From the NCBI GenBank assembly GCA_041656175.1, contig JBBAEA010000102.1:1-12728 (forward strand): a DNA stretch of 12,728 nucleotides, written 5' to 3'. Origin of the DNA: JBBAEA01 sp041656175. GTDB taxonomy: Bacteria > Myxococcota_A > Bradymonadia > UBA4248. Positions 6,804 through 12,728 of this stretch are shown piece after piece; positions within the stretch are counted from its first letter, which is position 1, and each line of letters opens with the position of its first letter. The notes beneath the pieces are model-generated. The model was not told where the DNA came from and did not search any database. It saw nothing but the letters and a program-made list of their open reading frames with translations. The position numbers and the translations under genes are program-made.

Positions 6804-9209
6804 TTATAGGCTGGAAACCAAAACTGTAGCATTGACGGGTTTTGGCATGGCTTCGTCGTACAACCAGCGGTATCGCCACAGCGTGGTAGAGACGCGCTTA
6901 GCGTAATTGCGCGCTTCGCTAAAGGGGATTTTTTCTACGAAAAGATCGAGGGGAATGTCTGCTCTTTGTTTCATCCACTTACCGACGTTTCCTTGTCCTG
7001 CGTTGTAGCCTGGAAGGACGAGTAAGGGGTTTGGCGCGAGTATACGCTGAAGCTTGGCGATGTAAGCAGTACCGATGGGGATCGAAACTTCGGGTTTGAA
7101 GAGATCTTGCGCCTCGGGTTTGGGAACGCCTGCGTCGGCTGCGCTTGATTGCGCGGTTGGGAGCATAAGCTGCATGAGGCCTCGTGCGTTTGCCCATGAC
7201 TCAGCGCGCGGGTTGTAGTAGCTTTCCTCTCGCATGATGGCGTAGCTCGTATAAAATAGATCGTCGTTACCCTTGCTAACGTCACTAACGATTTCTAACC
7301 AAGGTTGTGGGTAGGCCAAAATCCAAGCGCTGTATTGCTGCGACTCTAGGTCGGTACTCGGGGCGAGAATCGAGTAAGCTGTGCGCGCCGACTCGCTGTG
7401 CCGACCCATGATTTGGAGCAGAATGGAGCGGGCTAGTTGTGCTTCACGCGTGAATTTGTCTTCGCCGCCGTCACTCAGTGCCGAAAGTTTATCGAGGGCA
7501 TGCTCGTATAGACCAAGTGCTGTTAGTGTCTTTATTTCTGTGAATTCAGGCGCTTGGCTGATCTCGCTAAAGCAGTATTCTTGAGCTTGTTCTGGTTTTG
7601 CTTTACTAGGTTTGTGTTTTTTGAGCCAGTCTTGCGCCTTTTGCGCCTCGAGCGCATGGTAGGCGCCAAATGCGATCATCGCATAGTAACTCAAGGGGTG
7701 TCGCTGCATCACTTCCTCATACATGCGCACAGCGCTCTCACGCTCACCTAATTCTTCGTACGCACGAGCGCTAAAGTATGCCAAGCGTCCTTGGCTGTAC
7801 TGATCGTTCTCGCCTGTGTTGTCGGCGTGCGCTTTGGCAAAATCTATAGCCTCTTGCCACATCTTTGCCTCATAACGGTGTAGGAACAATAACCACAAAC
7901 TATCCTTATACATATCACCCGTTGGATAGACCTGAATTTGGCGCTCCAGTACCGCCATAGCTTCATCTCGCTTGTTTTGAGATAGCAGTATTTGTGCCTC
8001 AAAATGCATGGCGTCGTCGCTGTAGGAGTGCTTGGGGTAATCAGAAACGATTTTTTGGTAATACGTGATGGCTAAGTCGTATTCGCCAGAATTCCACGCC
8101 GCGCGCGCGCCGGCGTAAAGTAGTTTTATTTGCATATCCGTATTCTCGCAGCTCCCAATTCCTTCTTTAAAATACGGTAAACTTGCCTTGTGGGAGCGAA
8201 GTTTTACATAGCTACGCGCGATGTAAAACAAGTCTTCGCAAATAAAATGCGTATTTTTACTGCGTTTATCGGATTTTAGTAGGCTTTGGTAGGATTTTAT
8301 TGCGCTTTCGGAGCGATGCGCGTTGAAGTGAGAGAGCGCGATTTCGCGCTGCGATTTTTGGGGATCGGCAGCTTTAGGCGAGGGCGGGAACCTAAAATCA
8401 TCGGGCCACTGGTCTTTCATGGCTAGGATCTGGCTCTGCGCGCGTTTGCCTTGCTCGCTTTTGGGATCAATCTCGTAGATCTGTGTTAAGCTCTGTAAGG
8501 CTGCCCGTGTTTGTTCTAGCGCGCTATGAGCTACGGCCATAGATTCCAGTGCTTCAATACGCAAGTCTTTGGGAAAGCGTTTAAGTTTTTGAAGCTGTTC
8601 AATCGCCTCCTTGTGTCTACCTAAGGCGACAAGGCTCATACCTTCATAAATCTGCATGAGCGAATTGTTTTGGTAGCGCTTTGTGAGCGTCAAAGTTTCT
8701 TCATAGCTTTGCGTTTGGTAGCTCGAGATCACGGCGTTCTCAACGAAGGACTCAAGAGCTAGGTAGTCGGCGGCGAGAATATCGTTGAAGTAGACAAGAG
8801 CCTTTTCGTAGTTTTTGCTTTGGTAGAAGGCTAGAGCACAGAGTAATTTTGCGCTTAATAGTTGTGGATTACTGGTATCGGCTTTGCTTTCTGTAATCGC
8901 CGCTTCAAATGCTGTAGCAGCTTTCCCCCATCTTTTAGCCAAAAACAGGCTGTGCGCTTCGCTTAGCGCGTTATTGCCTTTAAAAAAAGACTCCTTTTCG
9001 ATGAGACTTTCGCATTGCGCTTGTACAGGCGGTGTGCGTGTTAACTCGGCTGTTTGTATTGGCGCAGTTGTGGGCTCAGCTTCACGCGATTGCGTTGGGC
9101 CACAGGAACAGCTGACGAGTAAAAATACGCTGATTGAGACGTAGAACTTTAATAGATGGATTAAGTGAAAACGCTGCGAAAATTCGCGACATTTGGGATT
9201 AGTGCTCAT
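6804..9209 (-). CDS. Lytic murein transglycosylase lipoprotein with TPR-rich N-terminal region
   Basis: From the ATG at 9209 this is an 801-residue protein. Residues 1-34 form a lipoprotein signal (hydrophobic 16-33, lipobox LVSC ending at Cys34), so it is probably anchored in the outer membrane facing the periplasm. Residues 75-510 are helical and TPR-like, for example ALAFYQSKNYEKALVYF, AAWNSGEYDLAITYYQKIV and ARAYEELGERESAVRMYEEV; the last, with HPLSYYA after it, resembles the superhelical U/L region of E. coli Slt70. The catalytic SLT domain spans about 650-790: MREES gives catalytic Glu662, followed by ARGLMQLMLPTA at 675-686, YNAGQGNVGKW at 735-745 and RNYAKRV near 767-773. It would cleave the MurNAc-GlcNAc bond to form 1,6-anhydro-MurNAc, which helps wall remodelling and turnover. 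It is longer than Slt70 (about 620 mature residues). The frame is open for 48 further codons to 9353, but that part is encoded within a palindromic repeat and lacks a signal peptide, so it is rejected. No clear ribosome binding site was seen. Confidence 0.9.
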   Translation of the reverse strand: MSTNPKCREFSQRFHLIHLLKFYVSISVFLLVSCSCGPTQSREAEPTTAPIQTAELTRTPPVQAQCESLIEKESFFKGNNALSEAHSLFLAKRWGKAATAFEAAITESKADTSNPQLLSAKLLCALAFYQSKNYEKALVYFNDILAADYLALESFVENAVISSYQTQSYEETLTLTKRYQNNSLMQIYEGMSLVALGRHKEAIEQLQKLKRFPKDLRIEALESMAVAHSALEQTRAALQSLTQIYEIDPKSEQGKRAQSQILAMKDQWPDDFRFPPSPKAADPQKSQREIALSHFNAHRSESAIKSYQSLLKSDKRSKNTHFICEDLFYIARSYVKLRSHKASLPYFKEGIGSCENTDMQIKLLYAGARAAWNSGEYDLAITYYQKIVSDYPKHSYSDDAMHFEAQILLSQNKRDEAMAVLERQIQVYPTGDMYKDSLWLLFLHRYEAKMWQEAIDFAKAHADNTGENDQYSQGRLAYFSARAYEELGERESAVRMYEEVMQRHPLSYYAMIAFGAYHALEAQKAQDWLKKHKPSKAKPEQAQEYCFSEISQAPEFTEIKTLTALGLYEHALDKLSALSDGGEDKFTREAQLARSILLQIMGRHSESARTAYSILAPSTDLESQQYSAWILAYPQPWLEIVSDVSKGNDDLFYTSYAIMREESYYNPRAESWANARGLMQLMLPTAQSSAADAGVPKPEAQDLFKPEVSIPIGTAYIAKLQRILAPNPLLVLPGYNAGQGNVGKWMKQRADIPLDLFVEKIPFSEARNYAKRVSTTLWRYRWLYDEAMPKPVNATVLVSSL

Positions 9210-9250
9210 ATGAAAGTACCGAGGGCTGACTAAAACACGGCGCGTGTTGG

Positions 9251-9442
9251 GAGTATACCTTCTTGTTTGCGTGCGAGGGGGTAGGCAAAGACCCCCGCGC
9301 AAAAGAAGCTGCGAATGCATAAAATGCGGTGGTTTGCCGTATAGGCGAAACAACGCATTTTATAATGCAGTCGCTGCTACATTTTGTGCGGAGGCTTTGC
9401 CGAGGGGGAAACATCCCCCCCAAACAAAAGGATCGTATACTC
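9251..9442. mobile_element. MITE-like palindromic element with terminal inverted repeats
   Basis: The ends GAGTATAC (9251-9258) and GTATACTC (9435-9442) are perfect inverted repeats, followed inward by a second matching block TTGTTTG / CAAACAA. The core from about 9297 to 9388 is one long imperfect hairpin: GCGCAAAAG pairs with the TTTTGTGC side, TGCATAAAATGCG with CGCATTTTATAATGCA (3-base bulge), and GTTTGCC with GGCGAAAC. Between ends and core are GAGGGGGTAGGCAAA and GGGGGAAACATCCCCC, modules shared with the three-hairpin elements elsewhere in the window. There is no coding capacity and no clear target duplication. It fills most of the 282-bp gap between the 9492 stop codon and the slt start. 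Confidence 0.6.
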
Positions 9443-9491
9443 TATGGGTGGCAAAGGCGAAATTTTGGGCTAAGCAAGATAAATAGCGATT

Positions 9492-10331
9492 TTAATCCCG
9501 CTCTATGCGAGCCACCAACATTTGGACGCGAACTTCGCTTGCTTCGTTCTCGAAGATATCAATGTAGACGTTAAGCTCAACATCGGCTTCCTGCTTGACG
9601 TAGAGAGGGCTTTCAGGGGTGCGTGTGTTAACAAAGCCAGCTTTTTCGAGGCGTTTTTTGTAGTCGGCGACGAAGTTCTTTGACAGGGGGTAATAGCTGT
9701 AAACGCTAAAGTTTGATGCCTCGTTTGGTGGAGTGAAGGTGGCAAATTCGGCGGCGAATGCACCCTTCTCTAGTGGATAGGGTATGCGGCGGTCGGGGAT
9801 GTTCTCGTAGCGGTTATCGGGGTCGCGCGTTTGCGACATGATGATGACGACTTCGCCTTCACCTTCGGTAATTCCCACGAGTAATGGTGCGTTGGCGCCT
9901 TTTTTATAGTAGATGTCGCCGTGGACGTTTTCGAAGCCAGCGCGCTTGAGCTGCTGTTTGTATTTGTCGGTTGGGAAGTCGTTGACGTAGGTATAGTGAA
10001 CCACGTCGTTTGAGTCGGAGGCTTCTTCACTTGCGTAGGCGATGGGTTCTGGATCCGATGGGATGGGGAAGCCTTTGCCTTGAATTTTGGAGTAGGCTTT
10101 GGGCGCTTCATCGCGATCGATTTTTCCCTCGGCCTCGGCTGCGGGAGCAACGGCTTTGGTGTTTTCTACGTCTTCTTTAGAGCTTTTTGATTTATCATCG
10201 CCGTTTTCTTTGTTTTGGGATGTATCCTGTGCTTGCTCTTTTTCGCCAAGGAGTTTTGATTTAAGCATATCGCAAGCGCTAAGGCTGAGGGCGAAGCTAA
10301 AGAGGACGAAAATTTGAAGTGTTTTTTTCAT
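9492..10331 (-). CDS. Lipoprotein with an internally duplicated domain, function unknown
   Basis: A 279-residue protein from the ATG at 10331. MKKTLQIF and the hydrophobic run end in lipobox LSAC (Cys20). Asp21 right after Cys is the inner-membrane retention signal in E. coli, but whether that holds here is unknown. Residues 25-75 are a charged, Lys/Glu/Ser-rich linker. The rest looks like two copies of one unit, at about 87-168 and 182-273. Each has a P-I/Y-P start, a YxY strand (HYTYVNDFP, YSYYPLSKN), a helix ending in a close match (YKQQLKRAGFENV versus YKKRLEKAGFVNT), a short YY/LYVK strand and a final hydrophobic strand (EVVIIMSQT, EVRVQMLVA). I recognise no named family. An adjacent ATG at 10334 is possible, but GGAG at 10337-10340 is 5 bases from the 10331 ATG and only 2 from the other. 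It follows the amidase gene behind a terminator, so it probably has its own promoter. Confidence 0.85.
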   Translation of the reverse strand: MKKTLQIFVLFSFALSLSACDMLKSKLLGEKEQAQDTSQNKENGDDKSKSSKEDVENTKAVAPAAEAEGKIDRDEAPKAYSKIQGKGFPIPSDPEPIAYASEEASDSNDVVHYTYVNDFPTDKYKQQLKRAGFENVHGDIYYKKGANAPLLVGITEGEGEVVIIMSQTRDPDNRYENIPDRRIPYPLEKGAFAAEFATFTPPNEASNFSVYSYYPLSKNFVADYKKRLEKAGFVNTRTPESPLYVKQEADVELNVYIDIFENEASEVRVQMLVARIERD

Positions 10332-10349
10332 CATTACTCCAGAAGAAAG

Positions 10350-10418
10350 TAGCGCTAGGCTAAACGTAACCCAGCGCTAAGAAAAAAGTAGCGCTAAGCT
10401 AAACGCAGCCCAGCGCTA
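10350..10418 (-). terminator. Tandemly duplicated terminator hairpin after the amidase gene
   Basis: Two hairpins with the same 7-bp stem TAGCGCT/AGCGCTA lie 39 bases apart, at 10389-10418 and 10350-10379. On the minus strand the first is followed by CTTTTTTCTT, a good intrinsic terminator 20-50 bases after the amidase stop. The second is followed by CTTTCTTC and then directly by the ribosome binding site of the lipoprotein gene. The two units, including loop and tail, are clearly a duplication. Confidence 0.75.
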
Positions 10419-10439
10419 AAGAAATTTAGCTCATCGGCG

Positions 10440-11951
10440 CTACATGTTGACGGCGTTCTTTGCCGCTGTATTGCAGCTTTGTGTTCCGCCTGGGGAGTCT
10501 CCGTAGTACATGCACATGTGCCCACCAAGTGCCCATCCAGAGCTAGGTCGTGTGTTGCTCTTGTTCGCAAGTGGATAGCCAGGTCTTCCGCCCATAATGG
10601 CAGCATGCGGTCTTAAGTGGAAGCCTACAGCGACTTTTGCGCCGTTACTAAGTTGGATTTCGCCAGGTCGACCGTCCCAGCTCCAGCTGCTTGTTTTTGC
10701 CCAGTCCGCGTGGTTAGGTGCGCGGCTGCTGAGCAGGCTCTTGATGACGGTGGTATCGCTTGCAGTCATCGGGGTCCAGTCCGTGTGATAGCCGGGTGAA
10801 GCAGCCCACGAAACGTTAAAGGTTTTACCTGTTTTGAGGTCTCGAACTTGTTTTTGTTTTCGGCTGCTCTCAATAGCGGCGACATCTCTAGTTCTGAGTA
10901 ACTGTCGTTTACCAGTGGAGGTGATTTGACCTCCAGAGCCACCTGCGCTGCCCCCAGCAAGAGAGGTGTATTGTTTGGAGATATAGCCATTCTTTCCGTT
11001 ATAATCGATGTTGAGCCAGCCACCTGCGTCTGATTTTACGCTTACTCGTTGCCCGTTGCTAAGTTTACCGATTATTGCGTATCCAGTGCCTGCGCCCGCG
11101 CGAACGTTTAGAGCATTACAGGTTACCGTCGCAGTCTTGCCACCACCGCTTGATGGTGCTTTCGCTGGGGCTTGTTGTGCTGGGCTAGCACTTGCGCCGC
11201 CGGTACTGACGCTTGTGTATTTCTTAGACACATAAGCATTTTTACCGTTGTAGTTAATGTTGAGCCAACCATTAGCCTCACCCTTAACGCTGACTTTCTG
11301 TCCACGGCTTAGGGTGCCAAGGACTTTGTATCCAGTGCCCGCGCCCGCGCGAACGTTTAGAGCATTACAGGTTACCGTCGCAGTCTTGCCACCACCGCTT
11401 GAACTTCCCCCTGTACTGGAGGGCTTTTGCGTTGCACTTGGGCTTGCCGTGAGTTTGCCGCCTAAGGCTTGGGAAACCAAGGATTTAAAGCTTTGCATGC
11501 TTGTGCGGTGTGGGCAGTTTTTACCCGAAAACTCGCGGTGTGCCTTGATATTGTCTACGCCCCAGCCATATCGGCCTAATAATTTTGCACAAACCGCAGC
11601 GGCGCGCTTCTCAGCCATCTCAAAGCGGCCAGGCGTTTTGTCTGTGCTGCGAGCAATCTCTAGACCTAAATAATGACGGTTACCCCGACCAGTTCGCCCA
11701 TCCCCTGCATGCCAACCATTGCGATTAAGCGGTAAGCCTTGAATCGCTTCTTTCTCATCTACCGCGAAGTGGTAGGAAGTCGAAGTATTGTTATTGTGCA
11801 TGTAGCTAATTTCATTACTAGCAGGTGCACTGTTCGCTGTGTTATGCAGCGTTATACCGACGGGATTCATGTTATGGGGACATTTTAAAGATTTTTTGTT
11901 CGCAGGGATATTGCGTACCGACCAATCTCCCGAAACTTTTTGTGCTGACAT
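10440..11951 (-). CDS. Endolysin-like N-acetylmuramoyl-L-alanine amidase with two SH3 domains and a Clostridia-type C-terminal domain
   Basis: A 503-residue modular protein. Residues 8-160 form an Amidase_2 (T7 lysozyme/PGRP-type) zinc amidase: His36 in TLHNTA, His138 and Cys146 in the H-x7-C motif HREFSGKNC as zinc ligands, Tyr60 in SYHF as the likely catalytic Tyr, and Glu98 in LGLEIAR. It would cut the bond between MurNAc and L-Ala of the stem peptide. After a Ser/Gly-rich linker come two SH3b domains at about 188-247 and 271-330, each with ALNVRAGAGTGY and GWLNI-YNGKN, for wall binding. After a Gly-rich linker, 345-503 is a third domain with H389-T-D391, TASD, SWSW, RP, GxKVAVGFHLRPHA (His445, His449) and GHMC (His478, Cys480). 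By memory it resembles a domain of unknown function common in Clostridia and Paenibacillus wall proteins. No signal peptide is seen, as in phage endolysins. A strong AAAGGAG lies 8 bases before the ATG. No phage genes flank it. Confidence 0.9.
   Translation of the reverse strand: MSAQKVSGDWSVRNIPANKKSLKCPHNMNPVGITLHNTANSAPASNEISYMHNNNTSTSYHFAVDEKEAIQGLPLNRNGWHAGDGRTGRGNRHYLGLEIARSTDKTPGRFEMAEKRAAAVCAKLLGRYGWGVDNIKAHREFSGKNCPHRTSMQSFKSLVSQALGGKLTASPSATQKPSSTGGSSSGGGKTATVTCNALNVRAGAGTGYKVLGTLSRGQKVSVKGEANGWLNINYNGKNAYVSKKYTSVSTGGASASPAQQAPAKAPSSGGGKTATVTCNALNVRAGAGTGYAIIGKLSNGQRVSVKSDAGGWLNIDYNGKNGYISKQYTSLAGGSAGGSGGQITSTGKRQLLRTRDVAAIESSRKQKQVRDLKTGKTFNVSWAASPGYHTDWTPMTASDTTVIKSLLSSRAPNHADWAKTSSWSWDGRPGEIQLSNGAKVAVGFHLRPHAAIMGGRPGYPLANKSNTRPSSGWALGGHMCMYYGDSPGGTQSCNTAAKNAVNM
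11080..11402 (-). repeat. Near-identical 74-bp segments within the two SH3 domain coding regions
   Basis: Positions 11080-11153 and 11329-11402 match at all but one of 74 bases, silent sites included. They are offset by 249 bases, exactly 83 codons. They encode the end of the linker and the ALNVRAGAGTGY half of each SH3 domain. The other halves of the two domains differ at many sites. Confidence 0.85.
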
Positions 11952-12304
11952 TTCGTTTTCTCCTTTCTCGTTGGATTAAGCCTAGCCATGGCCGAGTTGG
12001 CCGCTATGACGAGAAGGAACAATTTCCTTCACTAAATAGTGTACGCATATACCATGCCTAAAGTAAAGAAAGATGCAGCGTTTTTTTCATCTATTCTATA
12101 AATGCCACTTTGTAGCGTATATGTAAGATTTTTGTCGCAATTTTTGCCAAAAAACCAGTGAAATAGCTGTTTCATGAAATTTAGCGCTTTGCTAGCTTAG
12201 CTGTTTTTGTAAGGCTATACTTATAACTGCTGTGACAATATCTATAATGAGGGCTATTGACCCCAGTGGTACGGTGAACAAAAAAAAGACGTTGTTGATG
12301 GAAA
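11952..12304. other. Gene-free leader and upstream region of the amidase gene
   Basis: It holds the amidase ribosome binding site (11960-11966), a GCCATGGC palindrome near 11987, a 7-bp hairpin GAAGGAA/TTCCTTC at 12013-12030 and the candidate promoter just upstream. From 12068 to 12304 the sequence is AT-rich with no credible gene. A perfect TATAAT at 12243-12248 on the plus strand has only a poor -35 match and would read into the tandem repeats. Confidence 0.6.
12038..12067 (-). promoter_or_regulatory. Candidate promoter of the amidase gene
   Basis: On the minus strand TTTACT (12067-12062) is 18 bases from TACACT (12043-12038), each with two mismatches to consensus. Transcription would start near 12031, so the message would begin with the hairpin at 12030-12013 and have a leader of about 80 bases. 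The match is weak. Confidence 0.3.
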
Positions 12305-12728
12305 AATTTTTGAACCACGAAAAACACGAAAATTCACGAAAAATTCTCTTTTAGTCTTATAGAACCAGCTTGATTTTTTATAGCCTTTCGTGCCTTTCGT
12401 GTCTTTAAATTTTGAACCACGAAGAACTCTTTCTATATTCGTTGAAATCTTTCGTGCCTATCGTGCTTTTAAATTTTGAACCACGAAAACCACGAAAATT
12501 CACGAAAAATTCTTTTTTAGTTTTATAGAACCAGCTTGATTTTTTATAGCCTTTCGTGCCTTTCGTGTCTTTAAATTTTGAACCACGAAGAACTCTTTCT
12601 TTATTCGTTGAAATCTTTCGTGCCTATCGTGCTTTTAAATTTTGAACCACGAAAACCACGAAAATTCACGAAAAATTCTTTTTTAGTTTTATAGAACCAG
12701 CTTGATTTTTTATAGCCTTTCGTGCCTT
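12305..12728. repeat. 166-bp tandem repeat of CACGAAA/TTTCGTG motifs, cut by the window end
   Basis: TTTTGAACCACGAA recurs at about 12308, 12474 and 12640, a period of 166 bases, giving two full copies and 89 bases of a third. An internal TTGAACCACGAAG sits 102 bases into each unit. Each unit has three CACGAAA motifs spaced 9-10 bases apart, then TTTCGTG pairs facing the other way, so it can fold on itself. Copies 2 and 3 look identical where they overlap; copy 1 differs at a few bases. The reading frames are not conserved as a gene. Confidence 0.9.

Noticed and set aside
9210..9353. 48-codon N-terminal extension of the lytic transglycosylase
   Set aside because: It is encoded largely within the palindromic repeat and would bury the lipoprotein signal that begins at the 9209 ATG.
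11257..11673. Antisense open frame across the SH3 and amidase coding region
   Set aside because: It mirrors the internal repeat of the amidase gene and has no independent coding signal.
10440..11951. Prophage remnant
   Set aside because: The amidase looks like an endolysin, but no holin, structural phage gene or integrase accompanies it; the recombinase at 5362 looks like housekeeping XerD.
12247..12354. Short open frame of about 35 codons starting at an ATG next to TATAAT
   Set aside because: It has no ribosome binding site, and half of it is encoded in the CACGAAA repeat.
12305..12728. CRISPR array
   Set aside because: The repeat unit is 166 bases with no unique spacers between short identical repeats, and no cas gene is present.

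Overview
The window looks like chromosomal DNA of a Gram-negative bacterium with moderate GC. Two Cys-anchored lipoproteins, a predicted outer-membrane barrel ending in Phe, a soluble-lytic-transglycosylase-type enzyme and an oligoribonuclease all point that way. A member of the former Deltaproteobacteria (Myxococcota, Bdellovibrionota, Bradymonadales-like) would fit, but this is inference and no marker in the window fixes the lineage.

Layout from left to right. 1-320: a 63-bp tandem repeat cut by the window edge, then GC-rich hairpin repeats. 321-3159 (minus): a GNAT acetyltransferase followed by a tandem AAA+ ATPase of the kind found with extracellular contractile injection systems (eCIS); no injection-system structural gene is visible. 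3160-3740: gene-free, with hairpin repeats, a terminator-like hairpin and a candidate promoter. 3741-4634 (plus): an exported, probably beta-barrel protein, convergent with orn (4727-5281, minus) across a bidirectional terminator. orn is divergent from xerD (5362-6303, plus). 6304-6803: gene-free, with two inverted copies of the hairpin repeats and the slt terminator. 6804-9209 (minus): a TPR-rich lytic transglycosylase lipoprotein. 9251-9442: a palindromic, MITE-like element. 9492-10331 (minus): a lipoprotein with an internally duplicated domain. 10350-10418: a duplicated terminator hairpin. 10440-11951 (minus): an endolysin-like amidase with two SH3 domains and an uncommon C-terminal domain. 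11952-12304: its leader and promoter region. 12305-12728: 166-bp tandem repeats built from CACGAAA motifs, continuing past the window end.

No single operon ties the genes together. Housekeeping functions (Orn for short-RNA turnover, XerD for chromosome dimer resolution) sit beside envelope functions (lytic transglycosylase, two uncharacterised envelope proteins, a peptidoglycan amidase). The genes most worth a second look are the leaderless amidase with its Clostridia-like C-terminal domain and the orphan eCIS-type ATPase. The other striking aspect is the density and structure of the intergenic repeats: at least four families, some keeping hairpin stems while the sequence changes. I did not find a complete, clearly new multi-gene system in this window.
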